From the NCBI GenBank assembly GCA_951799405.1, contig OX637350.1, positions 9,657,852 to 9,721,851 of the forward strand: a stretch of DNA of 64,000 nucleotides. Direction: 5' to 3'. Below the pieces are notes generated by a model, which worked only from the letters and a program-made list of their open reading frames with translations, had not been told where the DNA came from and did no database searches. This document shows positions 54,813-63,850 of the stretch, in pieces; positions within the stretch are counted from its first letter, which is position 1; each line of letters opens with the position of its first letter. Source of the stretch: Agapetus fuscipes. Lineage: Eukaryota; Arthropoda; Insecta; Trichoptera; Glossosomatidae. The position numbers and the translations under genes are program-made.

Positions 54813-55109
54813 TCAGTTTTTTGGTTTGAATTTAACGATCTTAGGTTGTTGGTTGAAGTATTTGATAGTGAGGTCGTTCTCACCATCATTTTTTCTCTGT
54901 TCCAATTCCGTTCTGAGGTTAATCAGGTTTTTATGTTGAAGTGGCGTTAGATCCTGGTATAGTCTTACGTTATTCTTCAATTGGTATCGTATTTTTATGA
55001 AATTTAAATGAGAATATGGGACTGCGAGCGATGGGCGACGCTTGGGAGGGTCGCCCAACAAACAGGCCTGGTGAGATTTCAGGAGGCCCAAGCACAGGTA
55101 GGTAACCAC
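54813..55109 (-). CDS. LINE ORF1 protein, C-terminal fragment
   Basis: A 98-residue open frame ending in TGA at 54813-54815. The part from about residue 28 on looks like the conserved C-terminal segment of CR1/Jockey-type ORF1 proteins, with VRLYQDLTPLQ, then a charged helix (LINLRTELEQRK), then DLTIKYFNQQPKIV. Such ORF1 proteins bind RNA and escort the element's transcript. No AUG precedes it in frame; the open frame begins at a GTG after a stop, so this is the 3' part of a longer ORF1 cut by 5' truncation. ORF2 begins in the same frame directly after the stop. Family assignment is by pattern recognition only. Confidence 0.6.
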   Translation of the reverse strand: MVTYLCLGLLKSHQACLLGDPPKRRPSLAVPYSHLNFIKIRYQLKNNVRLYQDLTPLQHKNLINLRTELEQRKNDGENDLTIKYFNQQPKIVKFKPKN

Positions 55110-55406
55110 TCAACCATCGGCAGGATTTTTATTTAACCGTATTCGATCGGAAAACCTGCAGAAACGCCCGTGGAATGCGAATGCGTAGCAGGGTGCCCTT
55201 TCAACGATGGTAGCTTTGCGAAAATGCAGTCCACTCAGATTGTTTTTTTTCTCGGCGAGTAACCAGCGCACCGCTCCATTCGTGCTTGTTTGTCTTATGT
55301 CCATCAGAGGTAATGTCAAATGAGCAATGTTTGCATGCATTCATGAATGCTGGAAAATTATTTTGAAAATACTGAAAACAAGTCTTAAATTATCGTGTTT
55401 TACGTT

Positions 55407-55507
55407 AATAATAATAATAATAATAAAAGAAACATTTGTATAGCGCCTTTTCGTGACTGCGTCAATTCATAGGCGCTTTGTAGGAATTTTTGAAAAGTAT
55501 GTTTTGC
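55407..55507 (-). mobile_element. non-LTR or SINE 3' fragment with (ATT)n tail
   Basis: Plus strand starts with (AAT)n, then ACATTTGTATAGCGCC. In reverse this is GGCGCTATACAAATGT plus (ATT)n, a common LINE/SINE 3' end. It is flanked by ACGTTA at 55402-55407 and 55510-55515. Confidence 0.6.
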
Positions 55508-55515
55508 ATACGTTA

Positions 55516-55737
55516 CAGTGGCGAAGGTTGCCATACAAGCCGGTTCCCATCGGCTTCCAATGATGTAACAAAATAGTTTAAAAATATAGGCACAAAGTAA
55601 AAAAATACATTTAAACCCAAAGAAACAATACGTATTTTTTCATCATTGAAACCATGCAGTCTAGTTTATTATCATTTTTGCCTCATTTTAAACGGGAAAC
55701 CGATGGGAATCGGGTTGTATGACACCCTTCGCCACTG
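55516..55737. mobile_element. hAT-like MITE with perfect 8-bp duplication
   Basis: 222 bp. Inverted ends CAGTGGCGAAGG and CCTTCGCCACTG continue inward as CATACAAGCCGGTTCCCATC and ATGGGAATCGGGTTGTATG. Target duplication ATACGTTA at 55508-55515 and 55738-55745. Confidence 0.85.
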
Positions 55738-55838
55738 ATACGTTATTCTCTTGGCTCATATTGTGTAGAATGTGATTATTTAGAAAGTTTCTTTTAAAGG
55801 TCATCTTTGGCCAAACATCATAAGCCAAACGAGCACTG

Positions 55839-56589
55839 GAGGGACGATACGTCTTTTTGATTGGAGTATTTTCTAACAAATATTTTAAAAAATGTTTGAC
55901 TTTTCCCTAGCAGTCCGAAGTGTGACGTCACAATTGTATTGTCTAAAAAATTCGTGCCGAATTCATCGAGACCTTGCAATCTGAGATTTTATTCAAACGC
56001 GAGATGAATTATTTGAAAACATTGAAAATGGCATGCTCTGTGTTTTTTTACAAGTTTATTTATTTCATTGTGTAACATTCCTAGATTGTCGTCTTTATTC
56101 CTTTACGACTTAATTGCAACTCAGTTGTACAAATTAATAATTTCTTAGTAATTTGCTGAAAGAATAAAAGGCGCATATTTAAATGTACTCCTTTCACAAA
56201 CACGTCGGGGTTTAATTACAATTCAATTATATTTTGTATCATTCATCCAGCATAAGTGTAACTCCAAACAATAATGATTTGGATAAATGCAGCGGGTCAC
56301 ACCTTCTTAAACCACTTTCTGTGTCATATTGGTGAAAGCAAAATTATTTACAGAAATCTAAGATCCTGTGAGTTTTGAATGTTGTTTTTATTTCCAAATG
56401 CTTGAAATTCGTCTGATATGTTACAGAATGGAAAATCAACAACAAAAAATAATATAATATCTGGTATGAAGTTGATTTCTCGAAACAGCTATAAAATAAA
56501 ATTCTATAGACATGTGGGCGTTTTCGACAGCCGGCATCGGAAGGGCAGCCGTTCGGAAGGAAGACCTGCCAGCGATAGAAAGCTCTTTA
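55839..56589. other. no gene seen
   Basis: AT-rich spacer leading into the CCACC minisatellite; nothing recognised. Confidence 0.45.
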
Positions 56590-57345
56590 TTTGGGTCACC
56601 TGCCGCCCCCTCGATGCCACCTTTTCCCACCCCATCGTGCCACCCATCACCCCCTTCATGCTACCTCTTTCCACCCTATCATACCAACTCCTCCCATCAT
56701 TGCCGCCTCTTTCCACACAATCATGCTACCTCTGTCCCCCCATCATGCTACCCTTTTTCCACCTCATCATGCCACCTCTCTCAGATTCGATCCGTTGCCT
56801 AGTGGTTCAAGCTTCAGACTTGTATTCGTAAGGAAGTGAGTTCAATTCCCGGTGGGGCGTTCATGTCACCTCTTTCCATCCCATCATACCACCTCTGTTA
56901 TCCTCATCACGCCCCCTACCATCCTCTTCATGCCACCTATTTTCACCCCACCATACCTCTGTTGTTTTCATCATTCCACCTACCGTCCTCTTTATGCCAC
57001 CTTTTTCCATCCCATCATACCTCTGTTTTTCTTATCATGGCACCTACCGTCCTTTTCATGCCACCTATTTCCATCCCATCATACCACCTTTGTTTTTCTC
57101 ATCGCACCACCTACCGTCCTCTTCATGCCACCTATTTCCACCTATCATACAACTGTTCACTTTATCATTCCACCTACAATCCTCTTTATGCCAAATCTTT
57201 CCATCCCATCATACGACCTCTGTTATCCTCATGACACCACCTACCTTCCTCTCCATGCTACATTTTTCCACCCCATCATGCCGCCTCCTCACCCCATGAT
57301 GCCACCTTTCCCCCCCATCATGACGGAATCCCCCCTCCACCCCGA
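56590..57345 (+). repeat. CCACC minisatellite with ~65-bp higher-order unit
   Basis: From 56861 about seven units of 60-67 bp follow the order TTCATGCCACCTATTTCC, ATCCCATCATACCACC, TCTGTTTTTCTCATCA, CCACCTACCGTCCTC. Each is built from smaller CATNNCACC words. All three plus frames are open for 100-190 codons, which shows these are repeat artefacts and not genes. Confidence 0.8.
56790..56860 (+). repeat. tRNA-like sequence between minisatellite blocks
   Basis: GATCCGTTGCCTAGTGGTTC is A-box like and AGTTCAATTCCCGGTGGGG is B-box like, about 35 bases apart. Both sides are the CCACC minisatellite. Probably a SINE head; no cloverleaf was worked out that would make it a tRNA gene. Confidence 0.5.
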
Positions 57346-57971
57346 GCACGTGCGAAATATTTCATTTCGATTCACTGCGAGGAAATACACGCGGGATAAA
57401 AGAAAAACATTATTGTACTAGTTGAACCAATCAGATCTGATTACGGATCCCAATTATTCCACTCGGGCAATACTCGGAAAACGAACGAACAAAAATACGT
57501 ACACGGAGACAAAAACTCCATTATGAGGATGAGTTCTGTTAAATTCATTCGGTGTTATTCTCAAACAGTAAAGCCATGGCTCATCCGCAGCCTACAGTGA
57601 ATTTTCCATACAAAAAATCGATGATCCGTATATCAGCTATGGATTAAATGTTTTGCGGATATCTCTGATTGTCGTTTAAAAATGTTCCTGTACCATGTTG
57701 TATTCATTATTTGGTTCACATATAAAATTGTAATATATACTTATTCACGTTACTTTCAGTACGTTTCAGCGAATGTTTGAAATAAAAGAGCACCGGTTGA
57801 AGTCACTCTTAGTTTAGCTTTGGTCCTGAGTTTGCATATGTCATTGCATAATTATTTACTAATATTTCATTACTTATGGATTCATAATATAAATACATGT
57901 TTGAACATATGAGTTAAGTGGATTGCAATCTTTTTCACAAATTTACTTAAAAAATAGTATTACGCATATCA
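57346..57971. other. no gene seen
   Basis: AT-rich spacer between the minisatellite and SINE-C; nothing recognised. Confidence 0.45.
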
Positions 57972-58245
57972 GTGTCGCTGGTATCGTAAAGCGGATAAGG
58001 CGTTAGCACTCGAATTCGCGTTATTGAAACAAGCACAAGTTCAAACCCCGCCTGCGCCGTGTCTTATCGACAATAACTTTAACCCTGGCTCAACATGAGT
58101 CCTAGGGTAATTTTTAATTATTAATCAATCAAAATATTAAATAATGGATTTTTAATTGATAATGTTAGTACTTGTCAGGCAAAAAAAATGTTGTGGATTT
58201 GCATTAATCTTCACAAATCTATTTGAAATAAAAACCTCTACTTCA
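57972..58245 (+). mobile_element. SINE-C (tRNA-related)
   Basis: Head GTCGCTGGTATCGTAAAGCG, AAGGCGTTAGCACTCGAATT, degenerate B box AGTTCAAACCCCG, GCCTGCGCCGTGTCTTATCG, then the 3' end TTGTCAGGCAAAAAAAATGT and CACAAATCTATTTGAAAT. The unit recurs at 61098, 61604 and 51240. Confidence 0.7.
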
Positions 58246-58716
58246 GGATTTTTAAAATAGTTACTACCTTCTATCCTTGAAATTGATTTCCTTTTTTTTT
58301 TTTAATTAAAGTTAAACATGGAAATCATATCCTTATAATTTCTTAATATTGGAATTATTTCCAAAAAGTTTACTAGATTTCCAATTTTGGTTCTATCCGA
58401 GTGAATGAATATTTTCATATTTATAATATTAAATTTAAAATAGCTGGTCACGTATTGCACCCTCCGCGTTTTTATTATTATTATTAATATAAATCCAGCT
58501 GTATCATCACTTCGCAAAGAAACGTAAGTGCAAAACCTTCAGGTTTAATTAATTCCTAAATAGGTACTTGCATATTTCATCAGGGATGGTAAACATTTGC
58601 TTTTTCTTTGACACACACAGATCTCGTCAACCTTTTCGCATCTCTTGCTGCCTTGATGTAATCTGTGAGGTCGGCCTAGACGTGATCCCAGCATTAACAA
58701 TTCCATTATGCTAGAC

Positions 58717-59634
58717 CAGGAGTCGGCAACCTTTTGAGTCGGAAGGACCAAAAATTACAATTTACAAAATTTCAAAGTTTGTAAAAAGCCACAAATATGT
58801 TTTCTTAACGCAACTTAGCCACCAGTATGCTCAAACCCTCCTCGTACCCGTCCTGTGTGTATGTGTCAGAAGGACACACAGCACATGAACGCTCATACAA
58901 AGCTATATATAATTTTCTCAAGTAGAGGAAGTAAAAGCGACGGCACGACAAAACAAGAACCTCTAGGTCAGAGGCGTGGCCATGACTATAAAAGTAAATG
59001 GTTCGATGTTACTGAAGCTATGTAATAGCATTCCTCGGGTGGCACTCCTTGTGGGATTGTTGCTAGATCACGAGTAGCGTGAGGAATGATACACATAATA
59101 CGAAATAATTTTAAGAATAATGAAAGTCTAAGGACAGGATTACTGTAAATCCGCTGCGGATGCAGCTTGGCAAGACGAAGTAAGCATATTGTGTAACTTA
59201 TTGCCGCGTTACCCACGAAGGGGTCGAGTAAACCTACTTATTTTTATAGTTAAGGGGGCCGGCCTTACGCTAACCACTTCAGTGAAGTGGAAATTTTCTA
59301 GCTCTCGAGGGGACTGGTTTCTTGTGATGGCTGAGTAAACTTAGCAGTTTTTTTTTGGGTTTGAAGTAACCACTGAAACGAAAAATCATTTCTGACACCC
59401 TTGGTGGGATTCGAACCAGAACTCTCGGCATAGAATGCAAGCACTCTTACAACTGAGCTATTGACCAGACGCCAACGATAAATAGCGTCGACAGTTGGGG
59501 ATAAAAAGCGAGTACAAGTGGCTGAGAGATAGAATCGTTACTAATCCTCGTTAATCGATTGAGAATAATTATTTTTTACAAAAATGAAAATATTTGCCGC
59601 ATGTGGCTCGCGAGCCGCAGTTTGCCGACCCCTG
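58717..59634. mobile_element. non-autonomous hAT-like DNA transposon
   Basis: 918 bp with hAT-style ends, CAGGAGTCGGCAACCTTTTG on the left and TTTGCCGACCCCTG on the right, flanked by an 8-bp duplication with one mismatch (TGCTAGAC 58709-58716, TGATAGAC 59635-59642). The right end contains GTGGCTCGCGAGCCGCAG. No transposase frame is visible. A full SINE-A is nested at 59181-59471. Confidence 0.8.
59181..59471 (-). mobile_element. SINE-A, full length, nested in a hAT-like element
   Basis: Reverse copy from GTGTAACTTATTGCCGCGTT to the tRNA head (GGGATTCGAACC B box near 59406; A-box end GAGCTATTGACCAG at 59455). It interrupts the 918-bp hAT-like element at 58717-59634, so it is younger than that element. 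Confidence 0.82.
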
Positions 59635-59819
59635 TGATAGACACACTTTGACACGATATAGCCTGCAGATATGGTTGGATAAGGAATAACGCTATCATTC
59701 GTTAACCGTCAATAAATAAAACCTAAAAATACTTTAAATATACGAAGTATAAAATTTTATGTTGGAGCTATAGCAGAGTAGGCATGGTGGTTTTAATGCG
59801 ACTACCTATGCTAATGCAA

Positions 59820-59920
59820 CTTTTAACGATGTTCTCTAAAACAGGGGTGACATTGGCTGAGTGAACCAAATTTTACTGTATGCGTGGTCAGCCTCATACC
59901 AGCCTATCGGTCAAGGAACT
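59820..59920 (-). mobile_element. SINE-D 5' end fragment
   Basis: AACAGGGGTGACATTGGCTG, GCGTGGTCAGCCTCATACCA, GCCTATCGGTCAAGGAAC in reverse orientation. Confidence 0.68.
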
Positions 59921-60301
59921 TAACCAGAGGATATTCAAATGAAAGGTAAATTAGGATCGAATTTTCAACCATACAAAACGTTAAATCTTTAACGTAGCTT
60001 CCATTGCGATTAACGGATTTGTTTTTTGATTAAAGCAGCTCACCTCCGCCAGCACATCTCTAGGTCGTGTATATTTGACACATACAAACACATATAATTG
60101 GTTTTCATAATCTAATTAAGTGGGACATTCAAATTATTTTGCCACCCAAGACTCGATACAAGAATAGACATTCCTTATTTATGTAAGATTTGCTTTATCA
60201 ATAGCAGGTTGCGAATATGACAGATTTAAAGCAATTAATCTTACATAACAGCTATGAACATTTGTGTATATTTGACCTGAAGACAAATTTACTTCATGAT
60301 T

Positions 60302-60546
60302 AAGAGTTTTAGGCTTACACGGCCGGCTGATGATGCTGGAGTGATGCTTTCCGGGATCTGATGCCGTGGTCTGTGGGAGCCGGAGCTTCTGAACGTTTTG
60401 CCCATTTCTACGATGGGTTTCTTCAGCGTAAAGTATGATGATCATAATTCACGCTGAAGAAGCCCATCGTAGAAATGGGCGAAACGTCCGGAAGCTCCAG
60501 CTCCCACAGACCACGGCAACAGATCTTGGAAAGCATCACTCCAGCA
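60302..60546. mobile_element. foldback element with hammerhead-like motif (GAAACGTC type)
   Basis: A 245-bp insertion flanked by the 12-bp repeat TACTTCATGATT (60290-60301 and 60547-60558). Head AGAGTTTTAGGCTTACAC, then arms of about 98 bp (60331-60429 and 60451-60546) with a ~21-bp spacer. The plus-strand core in the right arm is CTGAAGA (60454-60460), A, stem II GCCCAT/ATGGGC (60462-60480), GAAA (60481-60484), CGTC (60485-60488). ACGTC would give a minimal stem III with predicted cleavage after C60488. The left-arm copy is decayed (CAAAACGTT). Confidence 0.7.
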
Positions 60547-60559
60547 TACTTCATGATTG

Positions 60560-60755
60560 TTCCTTGACTTATAGGTTGGTATAAGGCTGAGCCCCATGCT
60601 ATAAAAACTTAATTCACTATTGCCGATGCCAATCGGGTTTCAGGAAAAGGCGGCAGGAGTTGCAAATTTCGTGTTCATGTGAGGTTTAGTTAACTTTTAT
60701 GAACAAATGCAGCATGTGTAAGCGCGAACTTGCATGTGCCTGTTTGTTGGCACAC
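60560..60755 (+). mobile_element. SINE-D, follows a foldback element
   Basis: TTCCTTGACTTATAGGTTGG, GGCGGCAGGAGTTGCAAATT, GCAGCATGTGTAAGCGCGAA; ends where SINE-A body sequence starts. Confidence 0.74.
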
Positions 60756-60965
60756 ATTATTTTGGTGTTTAATCGAAATTCTGGCATGGTTTACTCAACC
60801 TTAAAAAAACGAGAAGCAACTGCTCGAGAGCTGTGCAACAAGTGGAGCGGTTGGCGTTAGGATGGCCCGCTTACCCGTAAAAATAAATAGGTGCCACAAG
60901 CCACGTGTGATCCCTTCAAGGACAACACGTTTAGAATTTGCAGTATAATTGCAACCTTGTTGCAT
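60755..60965 (+). mobile_element. SINE-A body fragment
   Basis: Starts GGTGTTTAATCGAAATTCTG, then GGCATGGTTTACTCAACCTT, AGCGGTTGGCGTTAGGATGG and TGATCCCTTCAAGGACAACA. The head is absent, and it follows directly on a SINE-D copy. Confidence 0.65.
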
Positions 60966-61097
60966 TGCTGTACCTACCTGCTATTTTAGTTTTGATACAT
61001 TATTCTCCTTACGCAATTGTTGAGTATTTGTCCAATTAATTGCTTATACGCGGGGTTCAAGTAAAGTAAAGTAAAAAAAAATAAAGAAGCCCATAAA

Positions 61098-61378
61098 AAG
61101 GTATTGAGGGGATAATTGGCTTTGGCACTAGAATTCGCGCTATTGACACTACCACTGTTTGGAACCCCGCCTGCGCCGTCTCCTATTGACAATAACTTCG
61201 ACCCTGATTCAACCGATTTTATTGGGTAAAACCCAACTTGTAATTATAAAATGCGTAATTATTCAATAAAGAATTCATTATAAATATTATATCACGATTT
61301 AATTAATTGTTAATCTTATAACCTGTTTCTGGCCAAGCAAATAGGCTGGTGAATTCCATTCCTCTTCTTTAAAAAAAA
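61098..61378 (+). mobile_element. SINE-C, second copy
   Basis: TTTGGCACTAGAATTCGCGC, GAACCCCGCCTGCGCCGTCT, GACAATAACTTCGACCCTGA, and the 3' end CTGGCCAAGCAAATAGGCTG. Confidence 0.68.
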
Positions 61379-61603
61379 AAAGCCTTAAATCCATCCACAG
61401 ATTAATTAGTCCATAGCGTTAACTTTTACACTACGACAAAGTCTTATAAGAACCACGTTTAGTGTATGGTTTAAGTGATATCGATAGTAAATTTTACATT
61501 ACATGAAATTCCAGAGCAGCCTACATACGTTATGTAGGTGCCGCACTACTTGTATAGTAGCCTAGGGATGGACGAATGGAAAAAAATATCGATATATATC
61601 GGT

Positions 61604-61800
61604 GTTATGGCCGCGGGGATCAATTCGGGTTATTTGGAACCGGATAACGTTGGTTCGAATCCCGCGACGTTAACTTCGACCCTGGTTCAACAGATGCCGT
61701 TGCATGCACACAAGCTTCTGCTTTCGCATGAAGACAACTGGTCAGGCAAAATAGGTGGGTGGATTGCATTCCTTTCCACAAATCTATTTAAAAAAATATA
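61604..61800 (+). mobile_element. SINE-C variant with clear B box
   Basis: ATGGCCGCGGGGATCAATTC, B box GGTTCGAATCC at 61651-61661, then TAACTTCGACCCTGGTTCAA and the 3' end CTGGTCAGGCAAAATAGGTG, CACAAATCTATTTAAA. Internal sequence differs from the other two copies. It lies inside the candidate hAT-like element 61563-62409. Confidence 0.68.
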
Positions 61801-62097
61801 TACATATATCGGATACATATTTTCAAAAAACAATCGAAATATATTGAGGACAAAATATCGATACTTCGATTATATAAAACATCGAAATTTCCGTAAAATA
61901 ATTTAAACTTTATAAATAATATAATAATTTATGTACACAAATAACCAGGAGGAAGGGGGTAGGCACGCAATTTGCGGGGTATTTTTGTTTTCAAAAACAA
62001 CTGCCTATGAGGGGAAGTGGTGACTCATTTCAAGAAAAAATATCGTATTATTGTAAAATATTTGTAAAAAAATATCGGTACTCTTGATGTATCGATT

Positions 62098-62388
62098 TTG
62101 GACCGGTCTGTAGTCTAGACTTGAGTGGTAACGCTTCGGTCTCGTAAATGGAAGGTTGTGGGTTCGAATCCCGGCGGACTAAAAAAAAATACACCATTCA
62201 TACTTTCAAATATGCTCTTCGTTGGGTCACCAAGACCGGTCACTATACCAGCCTCACAGCAACTGGGTCTTGCTTGAGAATTGGCGTTTCCTATAGCGAC
62301 GAACAAGCTCGCAGAGGGCTCTTGAGGTGTGATTCACACAAAAATAGCGCTCCCCAAATGAATCCTCTTTAATATTATTATTATTATC
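62098..62388 (+). mobile_element. SINE-B, full length, with a small insertion in the A box
   Basis: Head GGACCGGTCTGTAGTCTAG is followed by an extra ACTTGAG before TGGTAACGC, which splits the A box. B box GGTTCGAATCC (62161-62171). The body is complete, with tail AATATTATTATTATTAT. It is nested in the candidate hAT-like element 61563-62409. Confidence 0.8.
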
Positions 62389-62409
62389 GATACACATCGC
62401 TCATCCCTA

Positions 62410-62700
62410 TGGTGTCCGACGCTTTTGTACGGCGCTGTCACAGCCAGAGTTCTAAACTCCGCCAGGGAGGCGTGCTATTGGAAAATATGACGGTGGCCGC
62501 TGTACATGTGGGGAAATAATTTAGTAGGGCGGCACGGAGTTTAGAAGGCGTCACTGCGAACACAAAGTGCAGTTTAAAATTGAAAAACGTATGGCTGAAA
62601 TTGTGGGAAAATTGTTATAACAACGTATAAAATATTTCCTAGTGTGAGATTTTACCCCTGGATATTTAAAAAAAAATAATGATTTCGAGAAATTATGAAA
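62410..62700. other. short inverted repeat, unassigned
   Basis: TTCTAAACTCCG (62450-62461) and CGGAGTTTAGAA (62537-62548) are perfect inverted 12-mers about 75 bp apart in a GC-richer stretch. Possibly a small MITE or its relic. Confidence 0.4.
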
Positions 62701-62706
62701 ATGAAA

Positions 62707-62908
62707 TTGTCCACTTTGCCAATGTCACCTCTGTTTCAGGAAGGGTCGGCAAGAGTTGCAAGGTGTATGGTCATTTTAGATTTAGGTTTTTATGTTGTAG
62801 GTTCACATGCGGCATGTGCAAACACGAATTTATGCGTGTCTGCTTGGAAAATGCATATAATGTGAATCCCCAATGTTACATATCTTTGCAACTTAGATTA
62901 GAATGAGA
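62707..62908 (+). mobile_element. SINE-D, 5' truncated
   Basis: CACTTTGCCAATGTCACCTC, GGGTCGGCAAGAGTTGCAAG, CACATGCGGCATGTGCAAAC, TCTTTGCAACTTAGATTAGA. Confidence 0.76.
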
Positions 62909-63005
62909 GACTGAAAATAAGTTTTCATTAAACACCTATCAGCTCATATAGTAAAGAATTGTATTTCATCATACTGGGATATTTATTATACTTATATTTC
63001 ATATA

Positions 63006-63317
63006 GTCCGGTCGATAGTTCAATTGATCAAGTGCTTAAATTCCATGCCAAAAGTCCGGGTTCGAATCCCATCCAGGGTATCAGAAATGATTTCCCGTTT
63101 CGGTGTTTAATTGAAACCCAAAATTAAAATACCAGCAAGGCTTACACCTCTTTGACGAGAAATGAGTACCAGCCCCCTCGGGAGCTGAATCCCCCCCCCC
63201 TCCCCATCAACTGAAGTGTTTGCCACCTAACCTATAAAAATAAATAGATTCCGACGCCACATGCGATCCCTTCGGGGAAAATGCGGCAAGAGGTGTCACT
63301 ATATGTGTAGCTTAGTA
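63006..63317 (+). mobile_element. SINE-A, full length
   Basis: tRNA-like head GTCCGGTCGATAGTTCAATT with B box GGTTCGAATCC (63059-63069), then the full body including ATCAGAAATGATTTCCCGTT and the 3' end ACTATATGTGTAGCTTAG. It has a poly-C expansion near 63196. Confidence 0.82.
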
Positions 63318-63444
63318 ACGCTTTTAGTAGCGTGGTATCATATTACTATTTATTTGTAACACAATTGAAAAACAGCAAGTATTTTTTTAAATCCAGCGTT
63401 AGTTAATTTTTGCCAATATTGTCCCTGTTTCAGAGGAAGTCTTT

Positions 63445-63708
63445 GAATCTAAATCTAAATCTAAATCTAAGCTGCAAAGATATGTATCATTTGAGATTCA
63501 TATTAAATGCATTCCCACAAGCAGACATGCATAATTTCGCGCTTACACATGCTGCATGTGGACCTACAATATAAAAACCCCAATCTCAAATGAACATAAG
63601 CCCTGCAACTCTTGCCGACCTTCCCTGAAGCAGGGGTGACATTGGCAAAGTGAACCATTTTTTTACAGTATGGGTGGTCAGCCGCATACCAACCTATCAG
63701 TCAAGGAG
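63445..63708 (-). mobile_element. SINE-D, full length
   Basis: Tail TCTAAATCTAAATCTAAATC, then CTGCAAAGATATGTATCATT and all blocks in reverse to CATACCAACCTATCAGTCAA. Confidence 0.82.
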
Positions 63709-63714
63709 GTTTGA

Positions 63715-63850
63715 ATGATTTCGGTTTTTATTTTTATTCTAGGTTTGTGTCTTATTTTGTAAAAACACCCGCAGCATGTGTCAGCGTCAATTTTCTCGCG
63801 TTTTCTTGCGTACATGTATTAAATATGTATCTGTAGTGTAAAACTATTTT
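63715..63850 (+). mobile_element. SINE-D 3' half, diverged
   Basis: TCGGTTTTTATTTTTATTCT, CCGCAGCATGTGTCAGCGTC, ACATGTATTAAATATGTATC. Confidence 0.5.

Larger units (their letters stand above)
51403..55100 (-). mobile_element. CR1/Jockey-like non-LTR retrotransposon, 5'-truncated
   Basis: A LINE lying on the minus strand. Seen directly: the end of ORF1 (54813-55109), ORF2 with endonuclease and reverse transcriptase (51934-54812), a ~500-bp AT-rich 3' UTR (51440-51933), and a (AATA)n tail that reads as (TTTA)n on the plus strand at 51404-51437. Just before the tail is a short hairpin, GGCACAATGTGCC, at 51444-51456. ORF order, the FADD reverse transcriptase and the tetranucleotide tail fit the CR1/Jockey group. 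The 5' boundary is unclear; recognisable ORF1 similarity fades at about 55040-55100. No convincing target-site duplication was found. The copy is inactive because of a frameshift near 52742, but its reading frames are otherwise open for about 960 codons, so it is fairly young. Confidence 0.88.
55281..55838. mobile_element. TIR element E, split by nested insertions
   Basis: Left end CGTGCTTGTTTGTCTTATGT at 55281 and right end ACATCATAAGCCAAACGAGC at 55814 are inverted. The inner sequence matches the copies at 3472 and 37531 (AGCAATGTTTGCATGC, CTCATATTGTGTAGAATGTG). The fragments 55407-55507 and 55516-55737 were inserted later. Confidence 0.6.
61563..62409. mobile_element. candidate hAT-like element with nested SINEs
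   Basis: Ends TAGGGATGGACGAATGG and CATCGCTCATCCCTA are inverted and followed inward by TATCGATA-rich sequence on both sides. Flanking octamers TAGTAGCC and TGGTGTCC agree at only 5 of 8 positions. A SINE-C (61604-61800) and a SINE-B (62098-62388) are nested. No transposase is seen. Confidence 0.5.

Noticed and set aside
56852..57421. 189-codon plus-strand frame rich in Pro, Ser, His
   Set aside because: It is the CCACC minisatellite read in one frame; the other two plus frames are also open for 100 or more codons, so there is no coding constraint.
62098..62172. A tRNA gene (TAGTCTAG...GGTTCGAATCC)
   Set aside because: SINE-B head with an insertion in the A box; body and (ATT)n tail follow.
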